Source: Candidatus Auribacterota bacterium
GTDB lineage: Bacteria > Auribacterota > Tritonobacteria > UBA1439
Assembly: GCA_026391995.1 (NCBI GenBank)
Contig: JAPLCY010000292.1
Span: 1-6,440, forward strand
Direction of reading: 5' to 3'
DNA length: 6,440 nt
The position numbers and the translations under genes were made by a program. This document shows, piece by piece, positions 1 to 4,956 of this stretch. The notes under the pieces are model-generated. The model did not search any database, had not been told where the DNA came from, and saw only the letters and a program-made list of their open reading frames with translations. How positions within the stretch are numbered: position 1 is the stretch's first letter; each line of letters opens with the position of its first letter.

Positions 1-207
1 GTACGCGTCGGGCTTCCCTGATAATCACCCTCCCCGGAAGCCCGAAGGGCGCGGCGGAGTGCGTCTCCGCGGTGTGGCCCGCGATACCACACGCCCTGGA
101 GATCTTACGGGGAGAGGGCGGGGAATGCGCGGGGAAACATCATACACAAAATGAAAAGTGCAAAGTGTAAGGTTAAAAATATGAGCTGCACAATGCAAAA
201 GGGAAAG
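1..207. other. Non-coding 5' end with clustered hairpins and A-rich tail
   Basis: No convincing gene is seen here. One plus-strand frame is open from base 2 to a stop at 152-154, but its arginine- and glycine-rich translation looks like GC-driven noise; it could only be the tail of an upstream gene. Bases 8-122 hold several hairpins, described separately. From about 148 to 207 the composition switches to A-rich DNA with degenerate units such as AAAAGTGCAAAGTG and AATGCAAAAGGGAAAG. I recall similar A-rich degenerate tracts upstream of four-helix-bundle genes in environmental genomes. This tract sits directly before the element that starts at 208. Confidence 0.5.
8..120. other. Cluster of stem-loops, possible structured RNA
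   Basis: The first stem is a perfect 10 bp pair (8-17 with 36-45, TCGGGCTTCC / GGAAGCCCGA) with an 18-nt loop. A second is 6 bp (54-59 with 65-70, GCGGAG / CTCCGC). A third is 6 bp (72-77 with 87-92, GTGTGG / CCACAC). AGGGCG at 46-51 can pair with CGCCCT at 92-97, closing the second and third stems into a three-way junction; the same CGCCCT can instead pair with AGGGCG at 115-120. No T-tract follows on either strand, so a simple intrinsic terminator is not supported. I recognise no known RNA family. Short stems arise easily in GC-rich DNA, so this may be chance. Confidence 0.3.
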
Positions 208-255
208 GTAACTGCTCAGGAGCCGGAATTCAGGAGTCAGGCGCCAGGAGTTAGA

Positions 256-399
256 ATGAGGACGCCGGCGGCGACATTTGAGGACTTGGGATACGGCGAT
301 GTTTCCGAGTTAATGCAGTTATTCGAAGGGGTCAGTAAGCTACCGGAAGCTTATGCGCGATCCATTCCGTATTCTGGCTCCTGGCTTCTGACCACCTGA
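256..399 (+). pseudogene. Remnant of four-helix-bundle (IVS-type) protein gene
   Basis: A 47-codon ORF starts at ATG 256 behind a good Shine-Dalgarno (AGGAG at 246-250, 5-nt spacing) and ends at TGA 397-399 inside the terminal repeat. The segment DLGYGDVSELMQLFEGVSKL resembles the C-terminal helix of S23/intervening-sequence four-helix-bundle proteins, which usually have about 120 residues with a conserved DLGY stretch before the last helix. The end SGSWLLTT is also like many such proteins, whose tails run into a flanking repeat. The first three helices are absent, so only the start region and last helix remain, joined by a short GC-rich stretch. The frame can be extended upstream to ATG 151, but the well-placed ribosome site favours 256. 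Family assignment is by eye. Expression and function are doubtful. Confidence 0.45.
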
Positions 400-407
400 G
401 TAGTTAC
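309..407 (+). repeat. Long inverted repeat, 5' copy (99 bp)
   Basis: This stretch aligns without gaps to the reverse complement of 6234-6332, with 5 differences in 99 positions (about 95% identity). It covers the right end of the 208-407 element, including the C-terminal codons of the four-helix-bundle remnant and the terminal repeat. Homology resumes for about 7 bases further left (TTTCCGA, 302-308) once an 8-base insertion in the other copy is allowed. Confidence 0.9.
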
Positions 408-434
408 TATTTATTTTGCCTTTGGAAATATCCT

Positions 435-959
435 ATGGTTGATATATTGATGAACCGCGCGGTGCATGTCGCGCGCCGTGATGCCCACTATCGCTGCAGC
501 CTTGAACTGCTCGAAGGGCGGTTTGGGGATGCGTCGCTTGCCAAGCGCCGCGATCGCGTCGCGCGGATGCTTGCGCATCTGGAAGAGGCCAGTTACGAAG
601 CCACCTGCGCGCTGCGCGGAACGCGGGGATGGCGGGCCGAGAAGATGTTCCTGAAGTATCTCCACCTCATCTGTGATGCCGCCCGGGCGGCGCAGGTGAT
701 GGTGCAGCACGAGGCCCTCCTCAAGGAGGATAAGGGCTTCCTCAAGCAATTCCTGCGCGGGGGGGAGGCGAAGATCGCTCAGTTTGAAGAGCGCGCGCGG
801 AGCATGGCAGGTGAGATTATTGAGGCGGTCGCCGAGCTCGTCCTTTACGCGAGCGCGACCTACAGTGACCTCAAGAAGGCGAATCTGGATTCGCTCTCGC
901 CGAATGACAAGACGCGCTACCGGATAGCGCACGACGCTGTCATCCCTCGCATGCAATGA
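435..959 (+). CDS. Hypothetical all-helical protein (174 aa)
   Basis: I do not recognise this family. The product has 174 residues, is rich in Ala, Arg, Glu and Leu, and reads as alpha-helical throughout (for example RRDRVARMLAHLEEASYEAT and AGEIIEAVAELVLYASATYS). It has no signal peptide or membrane segment, so it is probably cytoplasmic. Two central stretches (residues about 75-100 and 120-150) have the heptad-like leucine/alanine spacing of a helical bundle. Start choice is uncertain: ATG 435 has only a weak GGA at 424-426, ATG 450 has no better site, and the frame is open upstream into the repeat. It is the first gene of a tight three-gene set: the next start lies about 10 bases after its stop. 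Codon use and GC match the neighbours, which supports a real gene. Only an operon link to the Minf_1886 and DUF1844 proteins hints at its role. Confidence 0.75.
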   Translation: MVDILMNRAVHVARRDAHYRCSLELLEGRFGDASLAKRRDRVARMLAHLEEASYEATCALRGTRGWRAEKMFLKYLHLICDAARAAQVMVQHEALLKEDKGFLKQFLRGGEAKIAQFEERARSMAGEIIEAVAELVLYASATYSDLKKANLDSLSPNDKTRYRIAHDAVIPRMQ

Positions 960-969
960 CGGGGCCGTG

Positions 970-1332
970 ATGAAGAAACACACAACCGTGGAAGAGGTCA
1001 TCCGTGGGGTCATCGCGCAGGCTGCGCGGTACCACATCGACGCGTACGGCTTTGTCCTGGAATCCCTGGAACACACCTACCGCATCGTTGGCAAGAAGAG
1101 GCATGTGAGCGGGCCCGAGCTGCTCGATGGCCTGCGGCGGTATGCCATTGAACGCTACGGCCCAATGGCGGGGACCGTCCTCGCGCATTGGGGAATCACC
1201 CGTTGCGAGGATGTGGGGGAGATCGTGTTCAACCTCGTCGATGCCGAGCTGCTGTCCAAGAGCGGCAACGACAGCCGGGATGATTTCCGGGGCGGGTATG
1301 ACTTCAAAGAGGCGTTCGACGGAATAGTATAA
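970..1332 (+). CDS. Minf_1886 family protein (PVC-restricted)
   Basis: This 120-residue protein matches my memory of the Minf_1886 / 'Verruc_Plancto-restricted' family. The recognisable stretches are the N-terminal AYGFVLESLEHT, the central KKRHVSGPELLDGLRRYAI, then ERYGPMAGTVLAHWGI, then EDVGEIVFNLVDAELLSK, and the tail DSRDDFRGGYDFKEAF. The length is typical and the protein looks complete. No enzymatic motif, signal peptide or membrane segment is present; it is presumably cytoplasmic and its biochemical role is unknown. ATG 970 is preferred over the in-frame GTG at 967; GGGG at 961-964 can serve as ribosome site. It follows the helical protein by about 10 bases and ends 15 bases before the DUF1844 gene, so the three are probably co-transcribed. 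The family is the best taxonomic marker in the window. Confidence 0.85.
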   Translation: MKKHTTVEEVIRGVIAQAARYHIDAYGFVLESLEHTYRIVGKKRHVSGPELLDGLRRYAIERYGPMAGTVLAHWGITRCEDVGEIVFNLVDAELLSKSGNDSRDDFRGGYDFKEAFDGIV

Positions 1333-1347
1333 TGGTAGGGAGGTTAT

Positions 1348-1692
1348 ATGGGATTACCGAATGATACAATTCACGACACGCGGTTCCTGTCGCTGATGGT
1401 AAGCCTCCACAGCTCGGCATGGATAGCTCTGGGGAAGGTCGCGAATCCCCTCTCCGGCAAGGTGGAGAAAGACCTCGGGGCCGCGCAGGCCCATATCAAT
1501 CTCCTTGAGACGCTGCAGCGGAAGACGCGCGGCAATCTCTCTGGAGAGGAGGCAAAGCTCCTCGCAAGCTATCTGAGCATCCTCCAGCTCAACTACGTGG
1601 ACGAGTCCTCGAAGGACGCGAAGAAAGAGGAAGGCGCCGCTGAGGCGGCTGCTGACAAGAATGCGCCCGCCGATAAAAAAGGGGAAGCCTGA
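1348..1692 (+). CDS. DUF1844 family protein
   Basis: The product has 114 residues. The N-terminal two thirds fit DUF1844: FLSLMVSLHSSAWIALGKV, a short proline/glycine turn, then DLGAAQAHINLLETLQRKTRGNL-type sequence (residues about 44-66) and a closing EEAKLLASYLSILQLNYV helix. In this family the pattern Asp-Leu-x-x-Ala-(x)n-Ile-(Asp/Asn)-Leu-Leu followed by Lys-Thr-x-Gly-Asn-Leu is characteristic, and it is visible here. The last 25 residues are a charged, Ala/Lys/Glu-rich disordered tail. The function is unknown; family members are small soluble proteins. The start is well set by TAGGGAGG (1336-1343) four bases before the ATG. It is the last gene of operon A and is followed by 461 bases without a convincing gene. 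Confidence 0.85.
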   Translation: MGLPNDTIHDTRFLSLMVSLHSSAWIALGKVANPLSGKVEKDLGAAQAHINLLETLQRKTRGNLSGEEAKLLASYLSILQLNYVDESSKDAKKEEGAAEAAADKNAPADKKGEA

Positions 1693-1698
1693 TCCCCT
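1675..1698 (-). terminator. Possible minus-strand intrinsic terminator
   Basis: Read on the minus strand, AGGGGA (complement of 1693-1698) pairs with TCCCCT (complement of 1680-1685) around a 7-nt loop and is followed at once by five to six T residues (complement of 1675-1680). The form is right for a rho-independent terminator of leftward transcription, yet it lies over the last codons of the DUF1844 gene. Read on the plus strand the hairpin lacks a T-tract. The stem is short and the A-run encodes Lys codons, so coincidence is quite possible. Confidence 0.3.
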
Positions 1699-2153
1699 GA
1701 AGAATCACTCCCTCAGTTGACGTATCTGATCGAGCCGCATGCTGCAAAACACCTCTGCTATTTTCCATGCTGTCCCATCCCCCTGGGGACACTCTTTGCA
1801 ACATACTGCTAATTAGGTAGTTGGGTTAAAATAACATTCCTTTGTGACTTGTGCGGGACTGGTTTTTAAATCAAATATTGTGGCAATGAATTATCTAGTC
1901 ATAACTAATTGGAGATAAGGGTGATTAAAGAGCGTCCCCAGAGCTTCATCACGGGAATGGGTCGGTTTCGAGGGGAATGCCACACTTTTGTCTGCATAAT
2001 CCGGTACTCGTCGATGAGATTAGCGCTCCATAGATTCGCCGATGTGCGCTATAATATAAAGCTGCTCCGGGCGGGCGCGTGCGTGAACGGTTGTACTGGA
2101 TTATGAAGGGTATGATAACCCCGCAAAACTGACCAATGTACTGAGGAAATTTC
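1693..2153. other. AT-richer intergenic region between the two operons
   Basis: No secure gene is seen in this stretch. A 6-bp hairpin TGTCCC (1771-1776) / GGGACA (1786-1791), followed by CTCTTTG, may be a weak plus-strand terminator for operon A or a degenerate REP-like palindrome. From about 1800 the base composition falls clearly below that of the genes. A GTG-started frame at 1921-2106 (61 codons) has GGAG at 1911-1914, but its translation (opening VIKERPQSFITGMGRF) resembles nothing I know. A perfect TATAAT lies inside it, so I do not call it a gene. It could be decayed coding sequence or a long 5' leader of operon B. Confidence 0.5.
2027..2055 (+). promoter_or_regulatory. Candidate sigma-70-type promoter for operon B
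   Basis: A perfect TATAAT (2050-2055) is preceded at 17 bases by TCCATA (2027-2032), which matches TTGACA at only 3 of 6 positions. Transcription would begin near 2062, giving a leader of about 90 bases before the ATG at 2154. A second weaker pair lies upstream: TTGTGA (1842-1847), 17 bases, TTTAAA (1865-1870). The strong -10 in an AT-rich gap before a multi-gene operon makes the first site the better guess. Confidence 0.4.
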
Positions 2154-2765
2154 ATGTTAAGGGATTCAGCCGAATGGACAAGCATCAAGCGCGCGAGGTA
2201 TTGCGTGGGGTGCGAGCGCCAGTTTACCGACGGCGAGACGTACGGCTCGATGCTCTTCGCGGGGGATGAGGGCCTGGCCAGGGAGGATTACTGCACCGCG
2301 TGCTGGGACGGGGCGGCCCAGAGCAAGCGGTCGAGCGCGATCTCGCACTGGCTCGGCCGCTTCAAAGCGGAGCCGGTCATGAAGAAGGAGGAGCCGATCG
2401 CCAGGAGCATGGCGGAGCGTTTGTTGAGAAAGTACATGGACGCCAGGGAGCCGGCCCAGGTCAATTTCCGTTTTATCCTCGCCCTCATGATGGAACGCAA
2501 AAAACGACTCATCCCCCGCGATCGCGTCACCGAGGCGGGCACCGGCACAATTATGGTTGTCTATGAGCTCGCGGACACGGGAGAGACGTTTCTCATCGAG
2601 GACCCGAAGCTCCAGCTCAGCCAGGCGAGGGAGGTGCAGAAGCAGGTGAAGGAGCTTCTGGATCTCGAGCAGGCCGCCGCCGCGCCGCCCCCCGCGCCTG
2701 ATGCAACCAATGACGCAACGGTTGAGGGAACGGTTGATGCGACGGCTCATGAGGGTGTGCGGTGA
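2154..2765 (+). CDS. Zinc-ribbon-like hypothetical protein (two CxxC)
   Basis: The product has 203 residues. Its N-terminus carries Cys17-x2-Cys20 (YCVGCERQF) and Cys47-x2-Cys50 (YCTACWD), spaced 26 residues apart, as in a treble-clef or zinc-ribbon site, so zinc binding is likely. A conserved-looking tract follows (HWLGRF near residue 65, then NFRFILALMMERKKRLI at about 103-119, then ELADTGETFLIEDPKLQL). I recall unnamed PVC proteins with this same order (CxxC-CxxC, FRF-LA--M-RK, EDP-L), but no assigned function. The C-terminus is proline/alanine-rich and ends in a DATN-type repeat. There is no signal peptide, so it is probably cytoplasmic. GAGGA (2143-2147) lies 6 bases before the ATG. It leads the operon with gspA 48 bases downstream, so a regulatory or accessory role in envelope assembly is possible but unproven. 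Confidence 0.75.
   Translation: MLRDSAEWTSIKRARYCVGCERQFTDGETYGSMLFAGDEGLAREDYCTACWDGAAQSKRSSAISHWLGRFKAEPVMKKEEPIARSMAERLLRKYMDAREPAQVNFRFILALMMERKKRLIPRDRVTEAGTGTIMVVYELADTGETFLIEDPKLQLSQAREVQKQVKELLDLEQAAAAPPPAPDATNDATVEGTVDATAHEGVR
2700..2747 (+). repeat. Four imperfect 12-bp tandem repeats
   Basis: Four units in register follow one another: GATGCAACCAAT, GACGCAACGGTT, GAGGGAACGGTT and GATGCGACGGCT. They encode DATN, DATV, EGTV and DATA near the C-terminus of the zinc-ribbon-like protein (residues about 183-198). The unit length is a multiple of three, so copy-number change would keep the frame. The encoded tract is probably disordered. Confidence 0.7.
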
Positions 2766-2813
2766 GCGCGAACACTTTATTCCACGGGGTGGGCATGTCA
2801 ATTCGCGGTGGGT

Positions 2814-4199
2814 ATGTATATTAATTACTACGGACTAAAGGAGCAGCCGTTCAATCTTACGCCCGACTCCCACTTCCTCTATCTGAGCAATCAGCACCGC
2901 GACGCCCTCGGCCACCTGCTCTACGGGATCCGCGGCCGGAAGGGATTCATGCTGGTGAGCGGGGAGGTCGGGACGGGGAAGACGACGCTCTGCCGGGCGC
3001 TGATCAAGGTCGGCCAGCCGGAGCTCAGCGAGAAGCTTGAACAGCCGGAACTCAGGCAGCTCGCGCAGCGGATCAGCGTTTCCTACCATCTCCAGCCGCT
3101 GAAATACCGGGAGATGGCGCACTATATCGCGCACCGGCTCCATGTCGCCGCCGGGACCAACGGTAACGGTGACGGTAAAATCCCTCCCATCCACTTCACC
3201 CGGGCGGCCCTGCGGCGGATCTACCTCTACTCGGAGGGGATCCCGAGGAAGATCAATATCCTCTGCGATCGCGCGCTCCTCGTGGGGTATGTGCGGGGCA
3301 GGAAGAAGATAGGCGATCGCGTGGTGCGGCTCGCCATCGAGGAGCTTCAGAAACACCCGCGGGCCGCGCGGGGGAGAGCCACAAGGGCCGACTGGTGGCA
3401 GGCTGTCGCGAGGGCGGGTGTGGCCGCAGGCGCAGTGGCGTTGATTATGTTCGGCGTTGTGCGCTATGCCGTGCGCACCTATGTCGTATTGCCGGCCCCC
3501 CGGCCGGCGGCGCAGGGGAGCGATCACATGGCGGCGCGGATTGTGCCGACTCCGCCGGCCGCTCCCGTTCCCGCCCCGAAAGTCCCCGAAGAGATCTCTC
3601 CGGAGGCAAGGGTGTCGAAGTTGCTCGCGTCGCTCTGGGGGGTTCAAGAAACCGGACCGGGCACGCCCTCGACCGATCCCGCCATTCTCGCGGGCCGGTA
3701 CGGATTAAATGCGATTGGTTGCTGGGCTGACGTGCGCTACCTGCGGGCGGTGAACGTGCCGTGCATCCTCAGGATGGAAGGGGTTGCTGAGACAGGTGCC
3801 GATCCCGTGGTACTGCGGGGATTGCGTGGCGAAACAGCGGCGCTCCTGGTTCCCGACGGGCGGGAGGTGAGCGTACCCGCATCGAAAATTGATGCCGGAC
3901 TGCGTGACAGGGCGACCTTTTTTTATCCGGCGTCTGTTCCCATCCCCGGCGTGTTGTCCCCCGGCATGAGAGGTGGTGCGGTGGCCAGGCTGCAGGGCTA
4001 CCTGGATCGCGTGGGATTGCCGGCGGACGATGAGCGGGGGGTCTACGGCCCGGCGACCTCGGCGCAGGTGCGGCGATTCCAGGAGCGGTATGGATTGCCG
4101 GTGGATGGCGTTACGGGCGTCAGTGAGTGGATCCTCCTGATGAGCGGGGAGGCGGCAGGATCGGTGCCGCGGCTGAATGCGACGGGGGCCGGGGAATGA
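2814..4199 (+). CDS. GspA/ExeA-like ATPase, Walker B region missing
   Basis: GspA is the inner-membrane ATPase that, with GspB, helps the type II secretin pass the peptidoglycan. ATG 2814 is chosen over GTG 2808 because the family starts M-Y-x-x-(F/Y)-Y-G-L, seen here as MYINYYGLKEQPFNLTPD. Of 461 residues, 1-63 are the AAA N-terminus with Walker A GEVGTGKT (50-57). Residue 66 onward is already VGQPEL, and 80-89 is LRQLAQRISV. Members normally have roughly 90 residues between, including the Walker B/DEAQ motif; all are absent, with the frame kept. Then come the helical lid (to about 180), a membrane segment (about 199-222), a Pro/Ala-rich linker, the C39-peptidase-like domain of GspA (about 262-372) and a peptidoglycan-binding domain (about 380-443). 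Aeromonas ExeA, near 547 residues, is longer by about the missing amount. As written, ATP hydrolysis is unlikely. The stop overlaps the gspB start. Confidence 0.88.
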   Translation: MYINYYGLKEQPFNLTPDSHFLYLSNQHRDALGHLLYGIRGRKGFMLVSGEVGTGKTTLCRALIKVGQPELSEKLEQPELRQLAQRISVSYHLQPLKYREMAHYIAHRLHVAAGTNGNGDGKIPPIHFTRAALRRIYLYSEGIPRKINILCDRALLVGYVRGRKKIGDRVVRLAIEELQKHPRAARGRATRADWWQAVARAGVAAGAVALIMFGVVRYAVRTYVVLPAPRPAAQGSDHMAARIVPTPPAAPVPAPKVPEEISPEARVSKLLASLWGVQETGPGTPSTDPAILAGRYGLNAIGCWADVRYLRAVNVPCILRMEGVAETGADPVVLRGLRGETAALLVPDGREVSVPASKIDAGLRDRATFFYPASVPIPGVLSPGMRGGAVARLQGYLDRVGLPADDERGVYGPATSAQVRRFQERYGLPVDGVTGVSEWILLMSGEAAGSVPRLNATGAGE

Positions 4200-4663
4200 G
4201 TACGATTCTCAAGGCGCTCCAGAAGGCCGAAGAGGTGCGGACGGCGCACACGCTTGAGGGGAAGATCTTGAGCGATCCTGTCCCCCGGGAGCGGGTGCGG
4301 AGGCGGGCTCCCCTCTACGTGGCGGGGCTCGGTATTCTCATTGTGATTGCCGCGGGTGTCATCTGTGCGCGCGGCCGCCGCGCCCCCTCCACTGCAGGTC
4401 AGGGCCCCGCGGTTCCCGGGGCGCCCGCTGCGCACGCCGGTGCCGTGCGGGGGAGTGGCCGCGCATTGAGGGGTTCGGATGCAGCGATTCCTGATTTACA
4501 TCTCTCGGGTGTTATATGGGATCCCGCAGCGCCTGTCGCGCTGATCAACGGGCAGCCGTTGACGGTGGGGCAGGAATCGGGCGGGGCAAGGGTGATCGCC
4601 ATTTCACTCGACGAGGTTCAGGTGGAGTGCGCCGGTATGAAACACGTATTGAAGGTACGGTGA
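4196..4663 (+). CDS. GspB-like type II secretion protein
   Basis: GspB partners GspA in the inner membrane and helps place the secretin. The 155-residue product starts MSTILKALQKAEEVR, close to the MSxILxALKKAExER start of GspB proteins, followed by one membrane helix (residues about 40-58, bordered by Arg clusters on both sides). A Pro/Ala/Gly-rich periplasmic linker leads to the C-terminal GspB domain (about 101-155): LHLSGVIWDPAAPVALING, then GQPLTVGQ and a terminal VLKVR strand. This is the type II secretion B fold, in which the 'ALING' stretch is typical. The ATG overlaps the gspA stop by 4 bases (ATGA), which fixes the start; an upstream in-frame ATG at 4127 lies deep inside gspA and is unlikely. 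The domain order looks complete, unlike its partner. Confidence 0.85.
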   Translation: MSTILKALQKAEEVRTAHTLEGKILSDPVPRERVRRRAPLYVAGLGILIVIAAGVICARGRRAPSTAGQGPAVPGAPAAHAGAVRGSGRALRGSDAAIPDLHLSGVIWDPAAPVALINGQPLTVGQESGGARVIAISLDEVQVECAGMKHVLKVR

Positions 4664-4683
4664 GCTGAAGGGGTTGCCGCGGC

Positions 4684-4956
4684 ATGAATGCAGTGAAACG
4701 CGTGGCAGGACAACTGCTCTGTCTCTTGATGATCTCGGCAGTGCCTCTCTGCTCCTCCGGGATTCCGTCGTCGCCCTCAGTTGAGGAGAGGACGCGCACC
4801 GTCCTCGAACTGATGGCGGTTGGCCGCGGGCTTCTCGGCAGGGGGGAGTACCGGGGCGCGGCTATCGAGTTTGAGAAGGTATTGCAGCTTGACCCGGCGA
4901 ATTCATCTGCGGCGGATTATCTGAAGCAGTGCGCGCGGGGCGGAAAGGTGATATGA
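4684..4956 (+). CDS. Small exported single-TPR protein (90 aa)
   Basis: The N-terminus (MNAVKRVAGQLLCLLMISAVPLCSSG) is a Sec-type signal: two basic residues, then a hydrophobic core to about residue 22. Cys23 sits in AVPLC, which does not fit a good lipobox, so a lipoprotein is possible but not favoured. The mature part holds one tetratricopeptide unit (about residues 46-79: VGRGLLGRGEYRGAAIEFEK, then VLQLDPANSSAADYL). One repeat is too little to form a TPR superhelix, so it may pack against the TPR protein encoded next. The ATG is 20 bases after the gspB stop, with AAGGGG (4668-4673) rather far upstream. The stop overlaps the next start by 4 bases (ATGA). A periplasmic scaffold role is inferred from context. 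Confidence 0.75.
   Translation: MNAVKRVAGQLLCLLMISAVPLCSSGIPSSPSVEERTRTVLELMAVGRGLLGRGEYRGAAIEFEKVLQLDPANSSAADYLKQCARGGKVI

Larger units (their letters stand above)
208..407. mobile_element. MITE-like 200-bp element with terminal inverted repeats
   Basis: The element opens with GTAACTGCTCAGG (208-220) and closes with CCTGAGTAGTTAC (395-407). These are inverted repeats matching at 12 of 13 positions. The similarity resumes inside, after an offset of about 11 nt, as a second block (GTCAGGCGCCAGGAGTTAGAAT against GTCAGAAGCCAGGAGCCAGAAT read inward), except that each is given here only as a comparison of positions 236-257 with the complement of 371-392. No transposase and no clear target duplication are visible. 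Its right half recurs in inverted orientation at 6234-6332. The interior encodes the tail of a four-helix-bundle-like protein, so the unit looks like a deletion derivative of a gene-carrying repeat. The mobile nature is inferred. Confidence 0.45.

Noticed and set aside
417..449. Promoter TTGCCT with a -10 near 440 for operon A
   Set aside because: The -10 hexamer matches the consensus poorly and the transcript would start at or after the ATG at 435.
411..1076. 221-codon minus-strand open frame
   Set aside because: It lies antisense to the helical protein and the Minf_1886 gene. Its translation is Arg/Pro/His-rich and matches no family; GC-rich coding DNA often leaves such frames open.
1921..2106. 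61-codon GTG-started frame with GGAG upstream
   Set aside because: The product is unrecognised, the region is AT-rich unlike the genes, and a perfect TATAAT lies inside. Kept only as a note in the intergenic entry.
2166..2801. 211-codon minus-strand open frame
   Set aside because: It is antisense to the two-CxxC protein, whose motifs and ribosome site are convincing. The reverse translation is low in hydrophobic order and unrecognisable.
2795..2824. Nine-codon ATG leader ORF (MSIRGGYVY) overlapping the gspA start
   Set aside because: There is no ribosome site and no codon pattern of an attenuator. Chance is likely.
2835..3647. 270-codon minus-strand open frame
   Set aside because: It is antisense to the clearly recognised GspA domains. 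It is a shadow of codon bias.
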